Shown piece by piece: positions 41,422-48,874 of a DNA stretch of 64,000 nt. The notes beneath the pieces are model-generated. The model did not search any database. It was given only the letters and a program-made list of their open reading frames with translations, and had not been told where the DNA came from. Made by a program: the position numbers and the translations under genes. The stretch is from CAWDAQ01 sp963800325 (GTDB taxonomy: Bacteria > Actinomycetota > Actinomycetes > Actinomycetales > Dermatophilaceae): assembly GCA_963800325.1 (NCBI GenBank), contig CAWDAQ010000003.1:434001-498000 (forward strand). Direction: 5' to 3'. The stretch's first letter is position 1. Each line of letters opens with the position of its first letter.

Positions 41422-41602
41422 CGAGAATGCCCCGGCGCCCGTGGCCACCGTGTCGCGGCTCATCCCGCGAACGGACACCCGGAATGCCCGGGTGAACATT
41501 CTCGAGAACCACATGGATGTCCCTTTTGACCTGTTTTCGCGCGCCATCTTTCGATGTCCCGAGGAGCAGCCGAAGGCATTTCTCGAAATGGCCCCGAGAA
41601 TG
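41422..41602. promoter_or_regulatory. Cluster of CATTCTCG / CGAGAATG octamers upstream of the GT26 fusion gene
   Basis: CGAGAATG at 41422-41429 and 41595-41602, its reverse complement CATTCTCG at 41497-41504 (inside the palindrome TTCTCGAGAA), and the related palindrome CATTTC-TC-GAAATG at 41577-41590. The octamer also occurs at 15138 and 15173. A regulator-binding array is possible but unproven. Confidence 0.35.
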
Positions 41603-41685
41603 ACATCCCGTCCTTAGTGTTGCTCGTGCAGCACCGTGCCGCCCCGAGACGGGGCGTGTGGGGGAGATCAGGGGGAAGTCTGGGT

Positions 41686-43110
41686 ATGAGTGCGCCGATG
41701 CCGTCCAGCGGCGCCGCGGGTCCGGTCCGGCTGCGCGTGACGCTCGCCGGGACGACGGTCGACCTCATGGAGCAGGACGAGGCCGTGGCGAGTGTCGTCG
41801 AGTGGGCTCGGCGGCCGGACGGGCCGCCGCTGGGCGTCGTCTCGGCCAACCTCGACCACGTCCACCACTTCGGGGTCGGCGGACGCTGGCACGGGGTCAT
41901 GGAGCACGCCGAGGCCTGCGGCGAGGTGCGGTGGCTGACGCTCCTCGACGGGGCGCCACTGGTCACGCGGGCGAGCCGGTTGACCGGCCGGTCGTGGCCG
42001 CGCCTGGCCGGCAGTGACCTCGTGGAGCCGATCCTCTCCGCGGCCGAGGCCGCTGGCCTCACGGTCGGCTTCCTCGGGGGCCTGCCGGCCACGCAGGCCC
42101 GACTCGCGGAGCTGCTCGGCCGGTCCCGGCCTGGGCTGCGGGTCTCGGGCTGGTGGGCGCCGCCGCGGGAGGTGCTCGCGGACCGCGCGGCCTCGGGGCG
42201 CCTGGCCGACGAGGTCCGGGCGAGCGGCACCCAGATCCTCCTCGTCGGCATGGGCAAGCCACGCCAGGAACTGTGGATCGCGCAGTACGGCGCCGCGACC
42301 GGTGTCCGGGTCCACCTCGCGTTCGGGGCCGTGGTCGACTTCCTCGCCGGCCGGGTGCCACGAGCACCCCGGTGGGTGGCCCGGCACGGCATGGAGTGGT
42401 CCTACCGCCTCTGTCTCGAGCCGCGACGCCTCGGGTCGCGCTACCTCGTCGACGGTCCGCTCGCCTACGCCAGGCTGCGCCGGGCCAGCGGGGTCGGCGA
42501 GCCCCCTGATGACGCCGGGGCGCCGGAGCCCGACCTCCGCTCGGCCGCGGGGCGGTGGGGCCTCGAGGTCGTGCCCGCTCTCCCCGGAGCAGAGGACGTC
42601 GCGGCCGGGTACGCGCTGCTGCACCTCGCGCCGGGGATGCGGCTCGACCCCGAGGACCTGGCGACGATGCTCCGGCGGCTTCGGCGGCCCGGCGTGGGGG
42701 CCGTGACGCCGCGCGTCCTCGACCGGGACGGGTCGACCCGGCAGTCGCTGCGGTTCCGGGCGACCGGGGTGCGCGTCGCGACGGAGTCCGTGCTCGGTGA
42801 CCGGCTGGCGGGCCGGCCGGCCTGGGCCGCCGTGGTCGACCGCAACCCCGAGTCCTACCAGCACCCCCACCCCGTCGAGCTGGCGGCCGGCGGCTGCCTG
42901 CTCGTGCGAGGGCCGCTGGTCGACCTCACGGCCCCGAGGACGCCGCCGCCGCTCGGAACGCTCGAGGACCACCTCCAGGCCGTGGTGCGCGCGGCGGGCC
43001 TGCGCACGTGGTTCGATCCGCACGCCGTGGCCCGCGACCGGCTCTGTGAGACCACCGGCGTCGTCGGCGGTCACGACCTGCCGAGCGCGCTGGACGGCGC
43101 GGTCCGGTGA
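41686..43110 (+). CDS. WecG/TagA/CpsF (GT26) glycosyltransferase fused to a degenerate GT2 half-domain
   Basis: A 474-residue protein. Residues ~12-270 are a complete GT26 domain: VVSANLDHVHHF, WLTLLDGAPLVTRASRLTGR, TQILLVGMGKPRQELWIAQY and HLAFGAVVDFLAGRVPRAPR followed by GMEWSYRLCLEPRRLGSRYL. GT26 enzymes add ManNAc-type sugars to lipid-linked intermediates. Residues ~285-474 match the second half of the GT2 at 40380 (RRPGVGAVTPRVLDRDGSTRQSL, ESVLGDRLAGRPAW, NPESYQHPHPVELAAGGCLLV). They lack the first nucleotide-binding strand, the DxD (HLAPGM instead of FLNPD) and the WATG/ETD motifs. GGGGGAAG precedes the ATG. The stop overlaps the next GTG. Confidence 0.85.
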   Translation: MSAPMPSSGAAGPVRLRVTLAGTTVDLMEQDEAVASVVEWARRPDGPPLGVVSANLDHVHHFGVGGRWHGVMEHAEACGEVRWLTLLDGAPLVTRASRLTGRSWPRLAGSDLVEPILSAAEAAGLTVGFLGGLPATQARLAELLGRSRPGLRVSGWWAPPREVLADRAASGRLADEVRASGTQILLVGMGKPRQELWIAQYGAATGVRVHLAFGAVVDFLAGRVPRAPRWVARHGMEWSYRLCLEPRRLGSRYLVDGPLAYARLRRASGVGEPPDDAGAPEPDLRSAAGRWGLEVVPALPGAEDVAAGYALLHLAPGMRLDPEDLATMLRRLRRPGVGAVTPRVLDRDGSTRQSLRFRATGVRVATESVLGDRLAGRPAWAAVVDRNPESYQHPHPVELAAGGCLLVRGPLVDLTAPRTPPPLGTLEDHLQAVVRAAGLRTWFDPHAVARDRLCETTGVVGGHDLPSALDGAVR

Positions 43111-43952
43111 GGTCCGGGGCCCGGGGGGTCGTGATCATCCCCGCCCACGACGAGGCGGGGGTCATCTCGGCGACGCTCCGTCCGCTGGCGCCCCTCGCGG
43201 CTGCGGGGACCGTCGAGGTCGTCGTGGCCGCGAACGGCTGCACCGACGAGACGGTCGAGCGGGCGAGCGGGATCCCGGGCGTGAGAGTGCTCGACCTGCC
43301 GGTCGGGTCGAAGACCCGGGCGTTGAGCGCCGCCGACCGCCTGGTCGACCGGTGGCCCCGGCTCTACCTCGACGCCGACATCACCATCACCCCGGACGCG
43401 GTCCTCGAGGTCTTCGACGTGCTCGAGCGTGGTGAGGTCCCGGCCGCGCGACCGGCCTACCGCTACGACACGCTCGGCGCGACGTGGCTCGTGCGCGCCT
43501 TCTACCGCGCCCGCAGCCGGCTGCCCGAGGCGAGCAGCCACCTGTGGGGCGCCGGGGCGTACGCGCTCAGCGAGGCCGGCCGGGGCCGGTTCGCCGACTT
43601 CCCCGACGTCACCGCCGACGACCTCTGGGTCGACCTGCTCTTCGGAGCCGACGAGAAGACGGTCGTCGACACCGACCCGGTCGTCGTGCGAACCCCGAGG
43701 ACCCTCGGGGGCCTCATGGCCGTCCTCCGGCGGACCTACCTCGGCAACGGGGAGCTCTCGCGAGCCGGCGACGAGCGGGAACCGGACACGACTGCCTCGA
43801 CCCTGCGCCAGCTGGTGGGCTCGGTCGACTCGGCCCGGAGCCTGCTCGACGCCGCCGTCTACACCGGACTGGTCCTCGCCGGCCGCGTCCTCGCGCGGCG
43901 GCGGGGTGAGCGCTGGGACCGGGACGACAGCAGCCGGCTCGCGACGACCTGA
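43107..43952 (+). CDS. Glycosyltransferase family 2
   Basis: A 281-residue GT2 enzyme: VVIIPAHDEAGVISATLRPL, VVVAANGCTDETVERASG and RLYLDADITITPDAV (DxD metal site). DVTADDLWVDLLFG carries the acidic pair usual at the acceptor-side base. The C-terminus holds a hydrophobic, possibly amphipathic segment (LDAAVYTGLVLAGRVLA) that may dock it to the membrane. The GTG start overlaps the TGA of the GT26 fusion gene, so the two are translationally coupled. It likely adds a sugar to the EPS unit. Confidence 0.88.
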   Translation: MRSGARGVVIIPAHDEAGVISATLRPLAPLAAAGTVEVVVAANGCTDETVERASGIPGVRVLDLPVGSKTRALSAADRLVDRWPRLYLDADITITPDAVLEVFDVLERGEVPAARPAYRYDTLGATWLVRAFYRARSRLPEASSHLWGAGAYALSEAGRGRFADFPDVTADDLWVDLLFGADEKTVVDTDPVVVRTPRTLGGLMAVLRRTYLGNGELSRAGDEREPDTTASTLRQLVGSVDSARSLLDAAVYTGLVLAGRVLARRRGERWDRDDSSRLATT

Positions 43953-43979
43953 CGGGTGGTGCCGCCGGACCGACCCGGC

Positions 43980-43993
43980 CACCGGCGCCGGTG
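43980..43993. terminator. Short palindrome between convergent genes
   Basis: CACCGGCGCCGGTG is a perfect 14-base palindrome in the 46-base gap between the convergent genes ending at 43952 and 43999. It could contribute to termination, though with no loop it is weak evidence. Confidence 0.35.
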
Positions 43994-43998
43994 CGCGC

Positions 43999-45312
43999 TC
44001 AGAGCGCGATCTTGTAGACGTGCCAGGCGTCGTAGGAGGCGAAGGTGTCGGTGAGGCGACCGCCCACGACCGGGACGGAGCGGTGCTCGCCGAGCACCTG
44101 GGCCGTGGAGCCGGTGACGCCGTCGGGCAGCCGCAGGGTCCGCTCCCCGGGAGCCCGGCTGGAGTCGAGCGTGGTGAAGACGTAGGCGTAGCCGTCGGTG
44201 GCCTTGAGCATCGTCGTCACCCCGCGCCCGAAGTCCCAGCGGTAGGACTGCGTGTTGAGGACGGGGGCCAGGGAGGCGATGAACCGGTTGACCTGGCCCA
44301 TCGCCGCCACCTGGTCCCAGCCGCAGTAGGAGGGGCCTTGGCGCTGGGCGAGGCGGGAGATGGGGTTGCCCTGGCAGCTCCCGGTGAGGGAGGAGTCGAA
44401 CCACATGATGCCGCGCGCCTCGTTCGTGATCGCCGACATCGCGGCCGACTTCAGCTCGGTGGGGGTGATGGAGTCGCCGGTGTCCCCACCGTTGAGGTCC
44501 TCGACGAACATCCACACCGGCTGCAGCCGTCCGTCGGCGGCGTCGCGCCGGCGCAGGGCCTTCGTCGCCGCCCCGTAGGAGAGCCCGGTGTTGCACGTGC
44601 GCTTCGGGATGTCGACGAGGTAGTCGGACCAGAACGGGTCGTGCTGGCAGAACGAGGAGGTGAGCCAGTACGCGTCGAGCGAGACGACGTCGGTGAACCC
44701 GTTGACGTACCGCGGACCCGGCGCCGACCCGTCCTCGGCGGTCCACCCGTTCTGGATGACCATCCCGGTGTAGTTGGTGTACGTGAACTTCCCGTTGCCC
44801 TCGAACCGGTCGGCGAGGCCGCGCATCCGGGCGAGACCCTCGGCCGCGGGGAAGCGGCCGTCGACCTCGTCGTCGAGGAAGTTGCCGACCCACTGCGGGG
44901 AGTCCGGGTCGAAGGTGTCGTTGAGGCCCCGACCGATCCAGAACTGGCCGTTCCGGGCGATGACGTCGAAGTCGGTCCCCGGGTTGAGCTGGACGTAGGT
45001 GTTGATGCCGTGCTGCTTGTCCCAGGCGACGTCGGCGTCGGTGTTGATGCTGGAGTACCAGACGCCGACCGGGAAGAACGACGGGTCGTCCCACCCGCCG
45101 GCCGCCGCGTCGGGGAAGCGTCCCCAGTACGCCGGCCCCCCGGCCCAGGGCACCCGCGGGAGGTCCAGCGACCCGCGGTCGCCGGCCCGCGCGGCCGTCG
45201 TCGGCGAGGTCGACGGCGCCCCGGCCCGGACCGCGTGGCCCGGGCCCAGCGCGAGAACCGCACCCGCCGCCGCGACCACGACGCCGCCCGCGAGGGCCCG
45301 TCCCCGCCGCAC
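43999..45312 (-). CDS. Secreted protein of unknown family (TIM-barrel-like)
   Basis: A 437-residue exported protein (signal peptide ~1-30; RRGRALAGGVVVAAAGAVLAL). I do not recognise the family. It has features of a secreted glycosidase-like barrel: PVGVWYSSINTDADVAWDKQHGINTYVQLN, VGNFLDDEVDGRF, VVSLDAYWLTSSF, WMFVEDLNG, EARGIMWFDSSLTG, then a small C-terminal beta domain (GERTLRLPDGVTGSTAQVLG). Several Asp/Glu at strand ends could be catalytic. The GTG at 45312 is the only start giving a clean signal peptide, but no good ribosome-binding site precedes it, so the start is uncertain. It is surrounded by EPS genes. Confidence 0.72.
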   Translation of the reverse strand: MRRGRALAGGVVVAAAGAVLALGPGHAVRAGAPSTSPTTAARAGDRGSLDLPRVPWAGGPAYWGRFPDAAAGGWDDPSFFPVGVWYSSINTDADVAWDKQHGINTYVQLNPGTDFDVIARNGQFWIGRGLNDTFDPDSPQWVGNFLDDEVDGRFPAAEGLARMRGLADRFEGNGKFTYTNYTGMVIQNGWTAEDGSAPGPRYVNGFTDVVSLDAYWLTSSFCQHDPFWSDYLVDIPKRTCNTGLSYGAATKALRRRDAADGRLQPVWMFVEDLNGGDTGDSITPTELKSAAMSAITNEARGIMWFDSSLTGSCQGNPISRLAQRQGPSYCGWDQVAAMGQVNRFIASLAPVLNTQSYRWDFGRGVTTMLKATDGYAYVFTTLDSSRAPGERTLRLPDGVTGSTAQVLGEHRSVPVVGGRLTDTFASYDAWHVYKIAL

Positions 45313-45574
45313 GTCAGCGACGCCCGCGGTCGGTCGTGGCCCGGCGCTCCGTCGTCGATCCCATGTCCCCCACCTCGATGCCTCGACGTCCCGACTGGAC
45401 GAGACTACGGCCCCGCGCCACCCGCCGTGGGCGTTTTCGCGCCCTTCTCCACGAGGCTGTCCCGTTGTTTCCCCGGTCGGCTCGGGAGCACATTCTCCGG
45501 GATGTCGCAGAAGGTGTGCGCACGCCGTTCTCCCGGGATCACCGGAAACCCGTCGGACCACGATGCGGGCCCAT

Positions 45575-45580
45575 TAGCAT
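45575..45580 (+). promoter_or_regulatory. Candidate -10 (TAGCAT) for a leaderless flavin reductase mRNA
   Basis: TAGCAT fits TAnnnT and ends 7 bases before the ATG at 45588; no ribosome-binding site is present there. This spacing is what a leaderless actinobacterial transcript would show. Confidence 0.4.
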
Positions 45581-45587
45581 CCATTCC

Positions 45588-46238
45588 ATGGGGAACGGAT
45601 CACCGGTGGCCCAGCACTGGCTGGAGGAGCTCGACCCGGCACCGGCCGCCGACCGCGAGGTCGACGGTGCCGGCTACATCGACGCCGCCACGGTGGCGCT
45701 GCGGCGGGCCCGGCTCTCGGCGTCCACCGGTGTGGGCGCGCCGGCCGAGCAGGCAGTGACCCCACGTTCCCTGCGCGACGTCATGGGGTCGATGGCCACC
45801 GGTGTCTGCGTGGTCACGACCCGCACCGATGAGCACGACCTCGCGATGACCGCCAACTCGGTCACCTCGGTCTCCCTCGACCCGCCCCTGGTGCTCGTCT
45901 GCGTCGCCCGGACCGCCCGGTTCCACGGCGCCGTCCTGGGGGCCGGGGTCTGGGGGGTGAGCATCCTCGACGCCACCTCGTGGGACGTGTCCACGCACTT
46001 CGCGCGCCCGGGCCGCACCCCCGTCGGCCAGCTCGCCGCCCTCCCCCACCACCGGGGTGGGGCCACCGGGGTGGCCCTGCTCGACGGGTCGGTGGCGAGC
46101 CTGGAGTGCGAGACCACGCACGTCTACCCCGGTGGCGACCACGACATCATCGTCGGCCGCGTCGTCGCCCTCGCCCGCGACGGTGAGAGCAGGCACCCGC
46201 TGCTCTTCCACCGTGGCGGCTACCGCTGGCTCCTCTGA
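45588..46238 (+). CDS. Flavin reductase-domain protein
   Basis: A 216-residue FMN-binding split-barrel protein. After ~60 N-terminal residues comes SLRDVMGSMATGVCVVTTRT, then MTANSVTSVSLDPPLVLVCV (FMN-binding loop), WGVSILDATSWDVSTHFAR and HDIIVGRVVALA, ending PLLFHRGGYRWLL, a typical flavin reductase end. It would reduce FMN/FAD with NAD(P)H, usually for a partner monooxygenase. No partner is next to it. The ATG at 45588 lacks a ribosome-binding site and may be leaderless. The N-terminal 60 residues (VAQHWLEELDPAPAAD) are unusual for the family. Confidence 0.88.
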   Translation: MGNGSPVAQHWLEELDPAPAADREVDGAGYIDAATVALRRARLSASTGVGAPAEQAVTPRSLRDVMGSMATGVCVVTTRTDEHDLAMTANSVTSVSLDPPLVLVCVARTARFHGAVLGAGVWGVSILDATSWDVSTHFARPGRTPVGQLAALPHHRGGATGVALLDGSVASLECETTHVYPGGDHDIIVGRVVALARDGESRHPLLFHRGGYRWLL

Positions 46239-46316
46239 CCGCACTTCGTGCCCGGTTGGCCGCGCTCACGCGCCCTTCGGGCCCGTCTCGCGCGGCCAAC
46301 CGGGCACGAAGTGCGG
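46239..46316. terminator. Perfect 26-bp inverted repeat between convergent genes
   Basis: 46239-46264 and 46291-46316 are exact reverse complements (arm begins CCGCACTTCGTGCCCGG) around a 26-base loop that itself contains CCCTTCGGG. It starts one base after the flavin reductase stop and lies between convergent genes. It is much longer than a normal terminator, so it may also be a REP-like dispersed palindrome. Confidence 0.6.
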
Positions 46317-46371
46317 CTTCGGGACCCGTGGGGCTCGGGGCGGGGCGCTTCGGATGGCGGGGAGGACGGAC

Positions 46372-47262
46372 TCAGGTGCGGGGGACCCGTCCGAGGACGA
46401 CCCGCGGTGCGGCGAGGACGACCTTGATCCGGGCGATGCCCGCCTGGCCGCCGACCGCGTAGACCGCGGCCTTCGCCGTCGCCCGGGCAGCCTCGCGGGT
46501 CGCGCGCCACGGGGCCTCGACGAGCAGGTCCCGGGCGAGCACGCCCGCGGTCGGGCGCGGCACCTCGTCGAGCAGGTGGCCGAACCGGGAGCGGTGCGCG
46601 GACGGGTCCGTCCGCCGGCCGCGGACGCGGTTGCTCACGTTGGCCCCGTGGACGATCTGCAGCCAGGCGGGTGAGCCGCCGTCGACCTCGACGACCGGCA
46701 TCGAGCGGTGGAGCTCGTTGTGCCAGTCGGCCCAGCACGTCACCGGTGAGGCCGACGGCTCCCGCACGGAGCAGAAGGCGTTGTACCGGTCGTGCCGCGC
46801 GAAGACCGCACCCTGCGTCGTCAGGACGAGCCCACGGGTGAGGTACACCGCGGTGGGCCCCTCGCCCGGGTCGGCCGCGAGCAGCCGCTCGACGAAGTCA
46901 CGAGCCAGGCCGTCGTCGTTGTCGAGGTTCGTCGTGACGAGGACGTCACCGGCGCTCGCCCCCGCCACCCGGCGCAGGTCCGCGCGGAGCTCGTCGGGTG
47001 AGACGGACTCCCGGAGCACCGGGGTGAGCACCCCCTGCTCCCGGAACGCCTCCATCCGCTCGAGCAACCACGCGGGGCTGGCGGGGTCGACGTAGACGAT
47101 CCACGCGCTGCCGGGACGGGTCTGCTGCCGCACCGACGGAACCGTGTAGCGCTCGAAGAGGGCGATGCGCTCCTCGAGCCAGCTCGGGCGGGCCCGGACG
47201 AACGTCTCCGCGGACCTGCTCGGCAGGTTGAAGCGGGTGAGGAAGACGTGGTGGACGCTCAT
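46372..47262 (-). CDS. Putative rhamnosyltransferase-family glycosyltransferase
   Basis: A 296-residue protein resembling the 'putative rhamnosyl transferase' family: VHHVFLTRFNLPSR at the start, RYTVPSVRQQTRPGSAWIVY, VLVTTNLDNDDGLARDFVERL (the LDNDD metal site), GLVLTTQGAVFARHDRYNAF and WLQIVHGANVSNRVRGRR. It probably transfers a deoxysugar to the EPS. A GGAG lies ~7 bases upstream of the ATG, which overlaps the TGA of the upstream Wzz-like gene, so the two are co-translated. Confidence 0.83.
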   Translation of the reverse strand: MSVHHVFLTRFNLPSRSAETFVRARPSWLEERIALFERYTVPSVRQQTRPGSAWIVYVDPASPAWLLERMEAFREQGVLTPVLRESVSPDELRADLRRVAGASAGDVLVTTNLDNDDGLARDFVERLLAADPGEGPTAVYLTRGLVLTTQGAVFARHDRYNAFCSVREPSASPVTCWADWHNELHRSMPVVEVDGGSPAWLQIVHGANVSNRVRGRRTDPSAHRSRFGHLLDEVPRPTAGVLARDLLVEAPWRATREAARATAKAAVYAVGGQAGIARIKVVLAAPRVVLGRVPRT

Positions 47263-47963
47263 GAGGCACTCCGGGGACGGGGCGCCCGGGGCCGGCGCGG
47301 GCGGCTCGTGGACGGGCGGGGCAGGCGGCTCAGGCGGGGCGCGAGGACGCGGTCGACCAGGTGCACCGCCGCCCCGGTGAGCGCGAGACCGAGCGCGACG
47401 ATCCCGAGCAGCGCCCGCGACCGGCTCGGCGGGACCCACGTGACGGCCGGCGCCAACCGGGGGCTCTGCAGGAGGATCGCGCGGTTGGCCGGCCGCACCC
47501 GCAGGTCGTCCTCGACGACCACGGCGGACCGGCGCACGGCACGCGCGGCCGTGTCGAGGCGTCGCTGGACCGCCTCGGGGGTGGGGCCCACGGCCTCGAT
47601 GTCGACGAACGGCTGGTTCGCGGTCTGGACCCACTGCGTCCCGGTGCTCCGCAGCCGCACCCACGTCCCCTCCCTCACACCGAGGCCGTAGAGACGGGCG
47701 TCGGAGGAGCCGGCCCGGAGCGTCAGCGGCGCCCGGTTGACGTCCATGACGACGAGCGCGGCCATCGACACCGGGTTCGGCGAGGCGAGGGCGTTGTGGC
47801 TGCGCTCGACGGACGCCGGCGCCAGGATCGCGAGGGTCATCCGGGACCAGTAGACGCCCGGGGTCCCGTGGGCGAGGACGAGGGCCGTCAGGGTGAGCAC
47901 TGCGCCGACGCCCACGACGTACCAGCGGCGCCGGGCCGAGACCACGAATGCCCGAGGTGACAT
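47259..47963 (-). CDS. Small Wzz-like chain-length-determinant membrane protein
   Basis: A 234-residue protein with a basic N-terminus, one helix at ~14-31 (WYVVGVGAVLTLTALVLAHG), a ~150-residue external domain and a second helix at ~185-205 (ALLGIVALGLALTGAAVHLV), ending in a very basic Arg/Pro/Ser cytoplasmic tail. This is the topology of Wzz/co-polymerase proteins without the kinase domain. It is coupled to the rhamnosyltransferase (ATGA) and divergent from another Wzz-like gene at 48086. Sequence identity to known Wzz is not obvious, so the call rests mainly on topology and context. Confidence 0.7.
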   Translation of the reverse strand: MSPRAFVVSARRRWYVVGVGAVLTLTALVLAHGTPGVYWSRMTLAILAPASVERSHNALASPNPVSMAALVVMDVNRAPLTLRAGSSDARLYGLGVREGTWVRLRSTGTQWVQTANQPFVDIEAVGPTPEAVQRRLDTAARAVRRSAVVVEDDLRVRPANRAILLQSPRLAPAVTWVPPSRSRALLGIVALGLALTGAAVHLVDRVLAPRLSRLPRPSTSRPRRPRAPRPRSAS

Positions 47964-48085
47964 CTGTCCTCTTCTCCCCCTCCGGTCGCGCGCTGTCCGA
48001 TTCTTGCACCCGGGATGTGGCTTGCGTGTGAGAATGTCTCGAACCGACTGGGGGGCAAGGGTGGAAGAGACGGTGGTTCTGACCC

Positions 48086-48874
48086 ATGGGTGACATCACG
48101 GGAACGTTGCTGCGCAGGTGGCCGCTGTCGCTGCTCGGGCTGGTCGCCGCGGCGGCCGCCGCGGTGGGGATGTTCCTCTCGACCGGGCCGACCTACAGCT
48201 ACACCTCGACGGTGGTGCTGCTCCCACCGAAGGTCGACACGGCGCCGAAGCCGGGGGTGGTGGACTACACCAAGGGGAACCCGCTGCTGTTCCTCAGCAC
48301 CCTCACCCAGGCGCGCGACATCCTCATCGCCTCGCTGAACACCCGCGACTCGGAGGCGAGGCTCACCGAGATGCTCCCCGACGCCACGAGCGAGGTCTCC
48401 AAGGACATCCTCGACAGCGGGCCGGTGGTCGTGATCACCGGCGAGAGTCCGTCCGACGACGAGGCGCGCCGGGTCGTCCAGGTCATCACCGCGGGGATCC
48501 CGGGGACCCTCGAGGACCTGCAGTCCGGCCTCGGCGTCGACGACTCCTCGGCGATCACCTCGCACGTGCTCACCCACGACACGGTCCCGACCGTGAGCCA
48601 CAAGTCGCAGCTGCGCGGCGCGATCCTCGCCGGCGGCGCCGTCGGGCTCCTCTCCGCGCTCGGGGTCCTCCTCCTCGACCTGGCGTTGACGGCGCTGCGC
48701 TCGCGGCGCGACCGTCGGCGCGGCCTGCGGGGCCGTCGTCGCGGCGGCGACCGGCCGCGGGTCGCGACCGAGCCCTCGCCGCACCGGGCCGGGGTCGGCG
48801 ACGCCGGTCAGGGGGACCAGTCCGAGGACGAGGTGGGGCGCCGGGTGCCCGTGCGACAGGGTGCCGGCGGCTGA
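48086..48874 (+). CDS. Wzz-like chain-length-determinant membrane protein
   Basis: A 262-residue protein with helices at ~12-31 (LSLLGLVAAAAAAVGMFL) and ~180-205 (AILAGGAVGLLSALGVLLLD). Between them is an external domain beginning SYTSTVVLLPPKVD, the usual Wzz-type opening strand, and a charged cytoplasmic tail ends the protein. No ATPase domain is attached. It would help set polysaccharide length together with the polymerase encoded directly downstream, whose start overlaps its end. ATG at 48086. Confidence 0.78.
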   Translation: MGDITGTLLRRWPLSLLGLVAAAAAAVGMFLSTGPTYSYTSTVVLLPPKVDTAPKPGVVDYTKGNPLLFLSTLTQARDILIASLNTRDSEARLTEMLPDATSEVSKDILDSGPVVVITGESPSDDEARRVVQVITAGIPGTLEDLQSGLGVDDSSAITSHVLTHDTVPTVSHKSQLRGAILAGGAVGLLSALGVLLLDLALTALRSRRDRRRGLRGRRRGGDRPRVATEPSPHRAGVGDAGQGDQSEDEVGRRVPVRQGAGG

